Below, in pieces: positions 9,400 through 17,471 of a DNA stretch of 64,000 nt. The DNA is from Niveispirillum sp. SYP-B3756. Its GTDB lineage: Bacteria > Pseudomonadota > Alphaproteobacteria > Azospirillales > Azospirillaceae. Position numbers and translations under genes: made by a program. Positions within the stretch are counted from its first letter, which is position 1, and each line of letters opens with the position of its first letter. Below the pieces are notes generated by a model. That model worked only from the letters and a program-made list of their open reading frames with translations. It made no database searches and was not told the DNA's origin. The stretch lies in assembly GCF_009495745.1 (NCBI RefSeq), contig NZ_WIDQ01000002.1, positions 186,001 through 250,000 of the forward strand, given 5' to 3'.

Positions 9400-10193
9400 C
9401 AATCCGTCGTCAGCCCGGCGCGCTCCGCCGCCTCGTGACGTTGCTGTTCCTCCATCACCAGCCGGCCCAACTCCCGCTTCAGGTCGTTGAAGGCGGCGCT
9501 GCCGCTGTCGCGCGGGCGCGGCATGTCGACATGGATATCCCGCTTCACCGTGCCGGGCCGATAGGTCAGCACGACGATGCGGTCGGCCAGATAGATCGAT
9601 TCCTCAATGGAATGGGTGACGAAGATCACCGTCTTGCCCAGTTCCTGCCAGATGCGCAGCAGCTCATCCTGCAAGGAACGGCGGGTCAGCGCGTCCAGCG
9701 CGCCGAACGGCTCATCCATCAGCAACACGGGGCTGTCCAGCGCCAGCACGCGGGCAATGGCCACGCGCTGGCGCATCCCGCCGGACAGATCCTTGGGAAA
9801 CCGCCCCCGGAACTCCGTCATGCCCAGCATGGACAGCAGCTTTTCCACCGTGGCGTCGATCTGGGCGCGGGGTGCCCCCTTGATCTCCAGCCCGAAGGCA
9901 ATGTTCTGCGCCACCGTCATCCAGGGGAACAGGGCATATTCCTGAAACACCATGCCCCGGTCTGGGCCGGGGGCGGTGACGATATTGGCCCCCACAGTGA
10001 TGTTGCCGCTGCTGGGCGGGGCAAAGCCCGCCACCGCGTTCAACAGGGTGGATTTCCCGCAACCGGACGGCCCCAGCAGGCAAACAAATTCGCCCTGGTT
10101 GATGGTCAGGTTAATATCCTGCAAGGCCACCACTTGGCCGCCCGGCACGGGAAACACCTTGTTGACGCCATTGACCTCGATCAGTGCGTTCAT
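9399..10193 (-). CDS. ABC transporter ATPase, nitrate/sulfonate/taurine type
   Basis: 264-residue ATP-binding subunit. Walker A GPSGCGKST at about 41-49, signature LSGGMRQR, Walker B VLLMDEPFG, and the H-loop in FVTHSIEES. It resembles TauB/SsuB/NrtD. ATG 10193 is preceded by GGGGAGACCGGAGCC and lies 19 bp after the permease stop; a longer TTG start at 10223 has no ribosome site. Energises the importer formed with the permease and the binding protein encoded upstream. Confidence 0.93.
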   Translation of the reverse strand: MNALIEVNGVNKVFPVPGGQVVALQDINLTINQGEFVCLLGPSGCGKSTLLNAVAGFAPPSSGNITVGANIVTAPGPDRGMVFQEYALFPWMTVAQNIAFGLEIKGAPRAQIDATVEKLLSMLGMTEFRGRFPKDLSGGMRQRVAIARVLALDSPVLLMDEPFGALDALTRRSLQDELLRIWQELGKTVIFVTHSIEESIYLADRIVVLTYRPGTVKRDIHVDMPRPRDSGSAAFNDLKRELGRLVMEEQQRHEAAERAGLTTD

Positions 10194-10212
10194 GGCTCCG
10201 GTCTCCCCTGCA

Positions 10213-11034
10213 TCAATGCTCAAGGCCGCGGTGCCACCGCAGCAGGTGATTATTCAGCCGGCTGACGCCGACATCGATGGCCAGACCCCAGAGACCGATG
10301 GTCAGCATCCCGGCGATGATCTTGTCGGACCAGAAATATTCCCGCGCTTCCAGAATGCGGAAACCCAGCCCGTTGGAGACGGCAATCATCTCCGCCACGA
10401 TCACCACGATGAAGGCGGTACCGATGCCGATGCGCACGCCGGACAGGATATAGGGCGTGGCCGCTGGCAGGATGACCCGACGGAAAATCGTGCTCTGGCT
10501 GGCCCCCAGGTTGCGTGCCGCGCGCAGATAGATGCCATCCACATGGCGCACCCCGGCAATGGTGTTCACCAGCACGGGGAAGAAGGCGCCGATGGCGATC
10601 AGGAAGATGGCCGGCGGATTGCCAAGGCCAAACCACAGGATCGACAGCGGGATATAGGCGATGGGCGGGATGGGGCGCAGCACCTGGATCATCGGGTCGA
10701 ACCAGCGATAGACGGCGGGCTTGGCCCCCATCAGCAGGCCCAGCGGCAGGGCCAGCACGCCCCCCACCAGAAAGCCCATCAGCACGCGGTAAAGGCTGCC
10801 GATACTGTCGATGATCAACTCCCCCGACACGGCCCAGGCCAGCCAGGAACCGGAAGCTGGATCATAGGGTTCCAGCGGGGCCAGATATTGCCACCAGCGC
10901 ACGGCGACAGCACCGGGGGAGGGCAGGACATGTTCATTGACCCAGCCCATGGAACAGACAAATTGCCACAGGGCCAGCAGCAGCACGGGCACGGCGGCCC
11001 CTTCTGCCACGGCCTTCAGTTTCGGCTTCTTCAT
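10213..11034 (-). CDS. ABC transporter permease, nitrate/sulfonate/taurine type
   Basis: 273-residue inner-membrane protein with about six hydrophobic helices. The BPD_transp_1 coupling region is AARNLGASQSTIFRRVILPAA, the E-A-A-like loop that contacts the ATPase. It resembles TauC/SsuC. It is the second gene of the operon, separated from the binding-protein gene by 72 bp containing a strong hairpin. Confidence 0.93.
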   Translation of the reverse strand: MKKPKLKAVAEGAAVPVLLLALWQFVCSMGWVNEHVLPSPGAVAVRWWQYLAPLEPYDPASGSWLAWAVSGELIIDSIGSLYRVLMGFLVGGVLALPLGLLMGAKPAVYRWFDPMIQVLRPIPPIAYIPLSILWFGLGNPPAIFLIAIGAFFPVLVNTIAGVRHVDGIYLRAARNLGASQSTIFRRVILPAATPYILSGVRIGIGTAFIVVIVAEMIAVSNGLGFRILEAREYFWSDKIIAGMLTIGLWGLAIDVGVSRLNNHLLRWHRGLEH

Positions 11035-11072
11035 GTAGGTTTTTCCCGGATTGCAGACGGGTTGTCGGGGAT

Positions 11073-11097
11073 AAGGCGGGGGATCATCCCCCGCCTT
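11073..11097. promoter_or_regulatory. Intercistronic hairpin after the binding-protein gene
   Basis: A 25-bp near-perfect palindrome with 12-bp arms (arm AAGGCGGGGGAT) lies 10 bp past the binding-protein stop and 40 bp before the permease start. There is no T-run on the minus strand. Such hairpins often protect the 3' end of the binding-protein message so that it exceeds membrane-subunit expression; that role is inferred. Confidence 0.6.
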
Positions 11098-11106
11098 GGC
11101 AGAGCC

Positions 11107-12084
11107 TCACTTCACCTGCTGCATCGCCAGATCGAGGAGTTCGGTGCGCACGAATTCCTTGGCCACCGGCGGCTTGGACATTTTGCCGATGCCATGGGCC
11201 TTCATCGTGTCGGTGGTGGCCTGGATATGCTCGGCCGTGATGCCCAGCGTATAGGGGGCATTGCCGATAGCGGCATCGAAATCGGCTTCCTTCAGCTGGC
11301 CGCCGAACAGGGTTTCCCGCACGAATTTCGACGCGGTGGCCGGGCTGTCCATGAAGGTCTTGGTCGCCTTCACGAAGCAGGCCAGGTATTTCTGTGCCAG
11401 TTCCGGCTTTTCCTTCATGAACTTCTCGCTCATCACCATGGTGCGGACCGGGGAGCCGATGGGCGTGTCATAGGGCTTGATCACTTCCGTCCCGAAACCG
11501 GCCCCGATGGCCTGGGAGCTTTGCGGCTCGGTCTGCATGATGGCATCCAGCTGCTTCAGCAGCAGGGCCTGGTTCAGGTCCGGATAGCCCAGATAGGTGA
11601 TGGTGACATCCTTGTCGCCCCGGTCGGACGAGCTGAGGCCCGCCTTGTCCAGTTCTGCCGCCAGCAGCACTTCCTGGATGCTGCCACGGGTGACGCCGAC
11701 CTTCTTGCCCTTCAGATCGGCCACGCTCTTGATGCCGGAATCAGCGGCGGCCACCAGACGCGCGCCGCCCTTGGCAAACCCGGCGACGATGTAGATCGGC
11801 GCGCCATTGGCGCGGCCGGAAATGGCGGCTTCCGAGGCCGTAGCGCCGACATCCAGCTCACCGGCCAGGATGGCCTGCATCACGTCCGGGCCCTTGGCGA
11901 AAATCTTGGTTTCCACCTTGATGCCACAGGAGGGGGCAATTTCCTGCACATAGGAGACGGCACCGAAATGCGCCAGCTTCAGGTTACCGACGCGAATCAC
12001 ATCATCGGCGGCCATGGCGGCGGGGGCCAACGCACAGAGGGCGACGGTAGCGGCACACAGGGAAAGCAGCTTGGCGGGTTTCAT
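11107..12084 (-). CDS. ABC transporter substrate-binding protein (NMT1/SsuA-like)
   Basis: 325 residues with a classical Sec signal peptide (cleavage after AAMAA near 26). The mature domain starts DDVIRVGNLKLAHFGAV. The two-lobed NMT1/TauA-like fold shows VMQAILAGELDVGATASEAA and DLKGKKVGVTRGSIQEVLL. The ligand cannot be read; the family covers sulfonates, taurine, nitrate and aromatic acids. It is the first gene of the operon ABC-dctB-dctD. A -24/-12 promoter lies about 75 bp upstream of its ATG. Confidence 0.9.
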   Translation of the reverse strand: MKPAKLLSLCAATVALCALAPAAMAADDVIRVGNLKLAHFGAVSYVQEIAPSCGIKVETKIFAKGPDVMQAILAGELDVGATASEAAISGRANGAPIYIVAGFAKGGARLVAAADSGIKSVADLKGKKVGVTRGSIQEVLLAAELDKAGLSSSDRGDKDVTITYLGYPDLNQALLLKQLDAIMQTEPQSSQAIGAGFGTEVIKPYDTPIGSPVRTMVMSEKFMKEKPELAQKYLACFVKATKTFMDSPATASKFVRETLFGGQLKEADFDAAIGNAPYTLGITAEHIQATTDTMKAHGIGKMSKPPVAKEFVRTELLDLAMQQVK

Positions 12085-12157
12085 CGGTGGCGATCCTCAG
12101 GCTTCGGGTTGGTTGTTCCGCCCGGCTTCATGCCGATGTCCGGGCTGGGCTTCCCAA

Positions 12158-12174
12158 AGCAGGGGACGTGCCAA
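12158..12174 (-). promoter_or_regulatory. Sigma-54 (-24/-12) promoter of the ABC-dctBD operon
   Basis: On the minus strand the bases read TTGGCACGTCCCCTGCT. The consensus is YTGGCACG-N4-TTGCW; only the first T of TTGC differs. GG (12172-12171) and GC (12160-12159) have the required 12-bp step. Predicted transcription start near 12147, giving a leader of about 63 nt. The DctD-like activator encoded in the same operon has an intact GAFTGA loop, so autoregulation is the simple reading. Confidence 0.8.
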
Positions 12175-12395
12175 TATCGCGCTGCAATACGAAAAATCTG
12201 CGCCCTATGATCCTTGCTGATCAAGCACTTGTGCATTGCGGCGGGGAGCGGGCAAGGCGGCGGAAAACCGCCATCCACCCCGCCCGCCTGTCACTTTTTC
12301 CGCCGGGGGATTGCGTGTTCCCTCAGGCGCCGGGCGGCGGCATCCGCCGCCTTGGCTTGCGGCACCACGTGGTGCCGGGCCAGCGGTCGCTGGCC
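12175..12395. other. Upstream region of the sigma-54 operon, no gene
   Basis: The gap between the pirin gene and the ABC operon. It has room for upstream activator sites; the dyad CAAGCACTTG (12223-12232) is a candidate, but no pair of matched sites is obvious. A 7-bp-arm hairpin GCGGCGGCATCCGCCGC lies near 12334. The perfect 16-bp palindrome GGCACCACGTGGTGCC (12361-12376) starts 20 bp beyond the pirin stop and may be a terminator stem or an operator. Confidence 0.45.
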
Positions 12396-13301
12396 TTACT
12401 CCGGCAGGGGGATGAATTCCGTTTCACCCGGCACGGCCGGGAAGCGCCCGGCCTTCCAGTCGGCCTTGGCATCCTCAATGCGTTCCTTGGAGCTGGAAAC
12501 AAAGTTCCACCAGATATAGCGCGGGCCATCCATCGGCTCCCCGCCGAACAGCAGCACCCGTGCCGCCGTCACCCCGGTGACGACAATCTCATCCCCCTCG
12601 CGCAGCACCAGCAGCACACCGCCGCCATCCTCGCCCACCGCATGGCGGTCGCCGGCGATTTCCACCGCCCCGCTGGAAACATACAGCGCCCGCTCGGCAT
12701 GGGCCGGCGGGATGGCGATGCGCGCTCCCGGCGTCAGCAGGATTTCAGCGTAGATGGTTTCAGAGAGCGTGCGGATGGGGGAGCATTCGCCGAACAGCTC
12801 CCCGGCGATCAGCCGCATCCACACGCCCTGATCTTCGATCACCGGCATGGCATCGGCGCTGTAATGCACGAAATCCGGTGTGATTTCCTCGTACCGTTCC
12901 GGCAGGGCCACCCAGCTCTGAATGCCGGACAGGGCATTGCCATGGCTGCGCTGGCTGGCCTCTGTGCGTTCGGAATGGGCGATGCCGCTGCCGGCGGTCA
13001 TCCAGTTGATCTCACCGGGGCGGATCGGCTGTACCGAACCTAAACTGTCCCGGTGCATGATCTCCCCTTCGAACAGATAGGTGACGGTCGACAGGCCGAT
13101 ATGGGGATGCGGGCGCACATCCAGCCCGGTGCCGGCTGGCAGGAAGCCCGGGCCCATCTGATCCCAGAAGATGAAGGGGCCGACCATGCGACGCTTGGCC
13201 GTGGGCAACGCGCGCCGCACCTCAAACCCGCCGACATCATGACTGCGGGGCACGACAATCAAGCTGATGGGGCCGTCATTTTCTGGCGTCGGGACACTCA
13301 T
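12396..13301 (-). CDS. Pirin family protein
   Basis: 301-residue bicupin. The N-terminal cupin carries the metal ligands of pirins: HPH near 65-67 (DVRPHPHIGLSTVTY) and H-x-E near 109-111 (TAGSGIAHSE). The C-terminal cupin starts near 170 with the family C-terminal domain (VLLFGGEPMDGPRYIWWNFV). Members include quercetin 2,3-dioxygenase-active proteins and nuclear-cofactor-like proteins, so the biochemical role is open. I prefer ATG 13301, preceded by TGGAGTGTCCCAGC; ATG 13316 is an alternative. It stands alone between the sigma-54 operon and the replication origin. Confidence 0.9.
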   Translation of the reverse strand: MSVPTPENDGPISLIVVPRSHDVGGFEVRRALPTAKRRMVGPFIFWDQMGPGFLPAGTGLDVRPHPHIGLSTVTYLFEGEIMHRDSLGSVQPIRPGEINWMTAGSGIAHSERTEASQRSHGNALSGIQSWVALPERYEEITPDFVHYSADAMPVIEDQGVWMRLIAGELFGECSPIRTLSETIYAEILLTPGARIAIPPAHAERALYVSSGAVEIAGDRHAVGEDGGGVLLVLREGDEIVVTGVTAARVLLFGGEPMDGPRYIWWNFVSSSKERIEDAKADWKAGRFPAVPGETEFIPLPE

Positions 13302-14136
13302 GCTGGGACACTCCATCAGGGGCTTGGAGGTGGCAGAATCAGGCGCTGCCTGATGCCCGTCAATCTTTGTCCGGCGCCGCGCAGGCTTTTCGGTCAGCTT
13401 TGTACCAAGCGGATCGGGTGACTAGGGGGCTGGTGGGTTTCTGTCCGCCTGTCTGCGGGTTCCTGCCTTTGCCCCTTTTGTCTCAAGCTATCCTCAACCT
13501 TTCTGTTCTTTTAAGATTCCTTTGATTCCCTGTTCTTAGTTCAGGGAGAAAAATCGGTTGTTTTTCAGATAGTTGAACCCTGTCTCTGTGCCGCGACACC
13601 CGGCTCTGTGTGCCAGATCTTCTGAGTCACGGTGCCGGATTGCCCGGCTTTTTGTGCCCCAGCCCACGGCTTCATATGCCTTACTTCACGGGGGAGGGGG
13701 CTTGCTGTGCCGGATTGTCCGGGTGGGGTTTGAGGGGAAATCACAACATTCTATAAAATCAATCTGTTAGCTCCATTCCTTGTGCCGGATTGCACGGGAT
13801 TCTGGGCCCCTTATCGGCCCTTCCTGTGCCGGATTGCACGGGTAGCACTCTCCATTCTGTGCCAGAACGCACGGTCAGCCCCCCGATTCACCGCCGATTC
13901 CGCTGCATTTTCCGGCTGATTCCCCGGCACAGCCTGGGGCTGGCGCGTGTCTGTGCCTGATCTCACGGGACGAATCCGGGGGCGCTGCCCTTGCTGTGCC
14001 GGATGTCACGGCTGTGACAGGCATTTGACGCTGTCACTGTGCCATCTCGCACGGGTTTGATGATTCTCGCTTGATCCTGTGCCTGTGCTGGTGATGCTGT
14101 GTCACAGTGACATCGCGTGTCGGGGAGCGGAATTTA
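13302..14136. other. Replication origin region upstream of rep
   Basis: No gene seen. It holds an AT-richer stretch (about 13490-13580), a second AT-rich island inside the repeats (13738-13775) and a cluster of about eleven iteron-like repeats up to 14054. A dyad TGTCACAGTGACA (14100-14112) sits just before the rep start, where an autoregulatory Rep site would be expected. No convincing DnaA box (TTWTNCACA) was found by eye. This layout is typical of Rep_3-type iteron origins. Confidence 0.75.
13587..14054 (+). repeat. Iteron cluster 1 (consensus TGTGCCGGATTGCACGG)
   Basis: 17-bp repeats begin at 13587, 13609 (degenerate), 13631, 13653, 13675, 13706, 13781, 13825, 13858, 13952, 13995 and 14038, all in the + orientation. 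Copies at 13781 and 13825 match the consensus exactly. The first five are spaced exactly 22 bp, about two helical turns. Others vary in the central bases while keeping TGTGCC and CACGG. They are likely Rep-binding sites controlling initiation and copy number. Confidence 0.88.
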
Positions 14137-15465
14137 ATGGCGGCCAGTGCTGCAATGCCCAAGCCGGAGATGGTGCGGCCGCGCATCAGCGGCAATGTGT
14201 TGGATCTATCGACCGATCCGACGCTGCCGAAGCCGCGCACCCAGATTGAGGTGATGGAGACCGGCAACGGGCTCACCTTGGCCGACCGCAAGCTGTTCAA
14301 TGTACTGCTGGCCTATAGCTGGGACAAGCTGGCCGATCCGAACGCGATTCTGCCGCCCTTCCGCGCGTCGACCGCCGATCTGCGCCGCGCCATCGGCGAT
14401 GATACGGAAAGCAATAATGTGCGTCTGCGCCAGTCATTCGACCGGCTGATGCAGACGCTGGTGCGTTTCCCTTATTGGAGCGAAGCGGATCAGCAGTTGA
14501 AGGAAGGTGGTTCCCCCCTGCTGGCCTTCCGCGCCCTGCCACGGGGTGCTGGCTATGCGGAATGGGAGTTTCCGCCCAAGTTGCGCCCGCTGCTGGCCAA
14601 GCCGGGTGCCTGGGCGCGCATCCATCTGGCCATCTGCGCCCAATTCTCCTCCAAATATTCCCTGGCGCTTTATGAGCTGTTGAGCCTGCGCGTCAACTTG
14701 CGGGAACCGCGCTGGGAAGTGACGATTGATGATCTGCGTGAAAGCCTGGGCTGTGGCGACAAGATGCCCAATTATGCGCATTTCCAGCGCCGGGTTCTGG
14801 ACCCAGGTATCAAGGAAATCAATGAGTTAAGTGGTTTGCTGATCGCCTATGAGGAAATCCGCTCGCATGGGCGAGGCCGCAAGGTGGAAAAGCTGATCTT
14901 CGATGTGAAGAAGAAATCGAACAGCGATCTGGTGGCCACCGCCCGCATCACGGAATTTGCCAAGGCCCCGGTAGGCAAAACCGCCCATGCCAACGCGCGC
15001 GATCAGGATACGCCTGATCTGGAAGATGGGCGCACCGACCGGGAACGCGGCCCGGCCGGTGTGCTGGGCCTGATTCAGCGCGTTTCGCTGGAGGTGGTGG
15101 AAGAGCTGGTGAGCCAATATCCCGACGTGGATATGCAAACGGCGATTTTCAGTTGGGCGGAATGGGCGCTGCGCCAGAAGGAGCCCTGCCGCAACCCCTC
15201 TGCCGCCTTCCGGGCCTGGCTGGAAAAGCTGCATCCGACGGCATCGGGGCCGGTACAGATCACCCCGCCAGGGTCGGAACCCTCGGCGGCGGCGGTGCGG
15301 GCGGCGCAATTCCTGTCCGGGGAGCCCTATACCGTGCGCGCCCGCTGGTATCGCCGGGCCAAGGAATTGGGGGCCAAGGAAATGCGCGCCGCAACGGCAC
15401 CGGAAAATCTGCCCCGCTGGGTGGGGCTGGTAGCGGAAGAGGTGGTGGCCGGGCTGCGTGCATAA
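14137..15465 (+). CDS. Replication initiator protein, Rep_3 superfamily-like
   Basis: 442-residue plasmid-type initiator. Winged-helix regions are seen around residues 40-270: LTLADRKLFNVLLAYSWD, then YSLALYELLSLRVNLREPRWEVTIDDLRESLG and the second-wing segment VLDPGIKEINELSGLLIAYE, as in RepB/RepA initiators. A C-terminal tail of about 150 residues is less conserved. The start is ATG 14137 after GGGGAG; a GTG at 14107 lies within the upstream dyad and is less likely. The iteron cluster directly upstream, and parAB convergent behind it, make it the initiator of this replicon. Confidence 0.87.
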   Translation: MAASAAMPKPEMVRPRISGNVLDLSTDPTLPKPRTQIEVMETGNGLTLADRKLFNVLLAYSWDKLADPNAILPPFRASTADLRRAIGDDTESNNVRLRQSFDRLMQTLVRFPYWSEADQQLKEGGSPLLAFRALPRGAGYAEWEFPPKLRPLLAKPGAWARIHLAICAQFSSKYSLALYELLSLRVNLREPRWEVTIDDLRESLGCGDKMPNYAHFQRRVLDPGIKEINELSGLLIAYEEIRSHGRGRKVEKLIFDVKKKSNSDLVATARITEFAKAPVGKTAHANARDQDTPDLEDGRTDRERGPAGVLGLIQRVSLEVVEELVSQYPDVDMQTAIFSWAEWALRQKEPCRNPSAAFRAWLEKLHPTASGPVQITPPGSEPSAAAVRAAQFLSGEPYTVRARWYRRAKELGAKEMRAATAPENLPRWVGLVAEEVVAGLRA

Positions 15466-15493
15466 AAAAACGGGGCTCGCCGGCCCCGTTTTT
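15464..15493. terminator. Bidirectional intrinsic terminator between rep and parB
   Basis: The stem CGGGGC/GCCCCG is flanked by an A-run on the left and TTTTT on the right, so it can terminate both the plus-strand rep transcript and the minus-strand parAB transcript. It begins on the rep stop codon. Confidence 0.9.
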
Positions 15494-15513
15494 CAGGAAA
15501 AACAAGCCGGGGA

Positions 15514-16434
15514 TCAGCCCTCCCGGCCCACGCTTTCCAACAGATCGGCATATTCCAGCAAGCGGCTGCGGAAGGCTTCCAGCCGCTGCCGGTCGGCCTT
15601 GGAGAGTTTGACCCCCTCATTCTGCAGGGCCTGGACACCCTGTTCCAGACCCTTTTCCAGCTTTCCCAAGCCGGCGATGAAGCGCTTGGGCGTCATCGCC
15701 TTGGGTTCGCTCACGGGTTTTGCGACTTCGGGTTTCAACCGCGCGTCACGGGCTTCGCGCACGGTCAAGGCCCCCTGTCGAGCCCTTTCCCACAAGGTGA
15801 GTTGTTGCGGATACTCCATACGCGCGACTTCCAGAAGAACAGCCTTGGGAATATCGCTGTGTGACGTCACACAGTCACGCTGAATATCAGGGTGTAGTTT
15901 CAACAAGGTCAGGGTTGTATTGACTTCGGTGCGTGAACGACCCAACAGGTCGCCGACTTCTTCTTGATTATATTCATGCGCTTCGATCAGGCGGCGGATG
16001 CCCTCGGCCTCTTCCACGGGGCTGAGATCGACGCGCTGCAGGTTTTCGATCAGCGCGATCTGCTCGGTATTGGTTTCCACCGGCAGAATATGGGCCATGA
16101 TCCGGCTCATCCCGGCCATGGTGGCGGCCCGCCAGCGCCGTTCGCCGGCGACCAGCATGAAATGCTTGGGCTCCGTCGGGTGCGGCGTCACCAGCACAGG
16201 CGATAATTGCCCCACTTCCCGCATGGAGGAGGCGAGGCCCTGCAGTTCTGTCTCATCAAAATGGCGGCGCGGCTGATGCGGGTTGGCCACCACGTCGGAC
16301 AGGCGCAGCATCACCGTGTCGCGCAAGCCATCCGTATCGCCGAACAGCAAATCCGCGCCCGGCCGTTCCAGGCTTTCACCGATGCTTTTGACCACCGGTT
16401 GCTGTGCGCCGGCCTTACGCCAATTCTTAACCAT
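15514..16434 (-). CDS. parB: ParB-family partition protein
   Basis: 306-residue ParB/RepB/Spo0J-type protein that binds centromere sites and, in the family, acts as a CTP-dependent clamp. The N-terminal ParB domain carries the GERRWRA box near 97-103 and TEQIALIENLQR near 123-134. The central helix-turn-helix is near 152-178 (YNQEEVGDLLGRSRTEVNTTL), with a C-terminal dimer region. Its start overlaps the parA stop by 8 bp. An 18-bp perfect palindrome is embedded in its coding sequence (15857-15874). Confidence 0.93.
   Translation of the reverse strand: MVKNWRKAGAQQPVVKSIGESLERPGADLLFGDTDGLRDTVMLRLSDVVANPHQPRRHFDETELQGLASSMREVGQLSPVLVTPHPTEPKHFMLVAGERRWRAATMAGMSRIMAHILPVETNTEQIALIENLQRVDLSPVEEAEGIRRLIEAHEYNQEEVGDLLGRSRTEVNTTLTLLKLHPDIQRDCVTSHSDIPKAVLLEVARMEYPQQLTLWERARQGALTVREARDARLKPEVAKPVSEPKAMTPKRFIAGLGKLEKGLEQGVQALQNEGVKLSKADRQRLEAFRSRLLEYADLLESVGREG
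15857..15874. promoter_or_regulatory. 18-bp perfect palindrome inside parB, candidate partition site
   Basis: CTGTGTGACGTCACACAG is fully self-complementary and lies inside the parB coding region. A copy with one change sits at 17623-17640, upstream of parA. Two near-identical 18-bp dyads bracketing the partition genes suggest parS-like ParB sites or a ParA/ParB operator. Confidence 0.5.
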
Positions 16435-17377
16435 TGACGATCTCCTGCGCGATGGTGCGGTAAATATTGATTGGGTGTGATTTCGGCAGAGCCTTCAAGG
16501 GCAATTGCCCGGCATATGTCGCCTGATCGATCTCGGTGGAGCGGGGGACGGGCGCGAAAATGCGGGTTTTCGACCCGACCGTCTCCTGCAAATCGGCCAG
16601 AACTTGCTGTTCAACCGCGAAATTGCGGTTGAACATAGTGGGCAGGATGCCCAGCACGGTCAGGCTGGGGTTCTGGCGACGCTGGATTTTCTGCACCGTG
16701 TCGAAAATCAGCGGAATACCGCGCACATCATAGCGGCTGGCCTTGGTCGGGATCAGCAGCGCATCGGCGGCGATCAGGGCGCTGATGGTGATCAGGGCCA
16801 GTTCCGGCGGGCAATCGATGACGATGTAATCATAATCGCGCTGAATTTCCGACAAACGTTCCCGCAGGACATAGCGGCCATCATCGGGATCCAGCAGGAT
16901 TTTGATCTGCGCTTCGGCGAGCGCGATGGTACAGGGCAGCATGTCGAACCCGTCCAGCGCGACAATGGCGTCGCGGATGGCGGTTTCGCCGAACAGCACA
17001 TCTTCCAGCCCGCGCTTTTCATCCTGCACGGTCAGCGGGTCCAGCCCCGCCCCTTCCGTGGCGGTGGCCTGCTGGTCGGCATCGACGATCAGCACCCTTT
17101 TGCCCAATTCCCCCAGCGCATAGCCCAGATTCAGCGATGTGGTGGTTTTTCCCACCCCGCCTTTCTGGTTGGCCACGGCAATGATCTTGGCAACGCGCTG
17201 GCTGGCGGCGGCCAGGAACTCCGCCACCCGCACCGGCAGCCGTTCGGCCCCGGATTCCCAGCGGCTGATCGTGGCATTATCATATTTGCGGCCCAGTTTG
17301 GTGTTTACCCAGGCGGCGAAGGCGGCTTGGCTTTCGCCGCGGCGCTCGCGGAACTGGCGCAGTTCGTCGGGGGTCAT
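16427..17377 (-). CDS. parA: ParA-family partition ATPase with N-terminal HTH
   Basis: 316 residues. An N-terminal XRE-like helix-turn-helix (about 1-50, FRERRGESQAAFAAWVN then NATISRWESGAERLP) is fused to a Walker-type ATPase with deviant Walker A KGGVGKTT near 72-79, switch I VDADQQ, and Walker B YIVIDCPPEL. HTH-bearing ParAs are plasmid type Ia proteins that both segregate DNA and repress their own operon. A fitting operator, the dyad TTGAGACTTGTCTCAA, lies 47 bp upstream (17424-17439). First gene of parAB. Confidence 0.93.
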   Translation of the reverse strand: MTPDELRQFRERRGESQAAFAAWVNTKLGRKYDNATISRWESGAERLPVRVAEFLAAASQRVAKIIAVANQKGGVGKTTTSLNLGYALGELGKRVLIVDADQQATATEGAGLDPLTVQDEKRGLEDVLFGETAIRDAIVALDGFDMLPCTIALAEAQIKILLDPDDGRYVLRERLSEIQRDYDYIVIDCPPELALITISALIAADALLIPTKASRYDVRGIPLIFDTVQKIQRRQNPSLTVLGILPTMFNRNFAVEQQVLADLQETVGSKTRIFAPVPRSTEIDQATYAGQLPLKALPKSHPINIYRTIAQEIVNG

Positions 17378-17423
17378 TGCAGGCCCATCATCGCGTTACG
17401 GGATTGGGAACGGTTTGTATTGA

Positions 17424-17439
17424 TTGAGACTTGTCTCAA
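17424..17439. promoter_or_regulatory. Probable parAB operator
   Basis: A perfect dyad with two 7-bp arms and a 2-bp centre (TTGAGAC-TT-GTCTCAA), 47 bp before the parA ATG. A TTGACT hexamer (minus strand, about 17457-17452) lies just upstream and could be its -35 element. The N-terminal HTH of ParA is the likely binder. Confidence 0.6.
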
Positions 17440-17471
17440 CCCGGCGGGAAAGTCAATCACCACCCTCATAC

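Noticed and set aside
9952-12210. Long plus-strand open frame opposite the ABC transporter genes
   Set aside because: The minus-strand genes have clear families, ribosome sites and operon overlaps; the plus frame has no recognisable motif.
12361-12376. GGCACCACGTGGTGCC as a confirmed terminator or operator of the pirin gene
   Set aside because: The palindrome is real but has no T-run and no matching second site, so only its presence is recorded in the intergenic entry.
13587-14054. Direct repeats read as a CRISPR array
   Set aside because: Repeats are 17 bp, unevenly spaced (22, 31, 33, 43, 75 bp and more), degenerate, with no cas genes; they sit before a rep gene, as iterons do.
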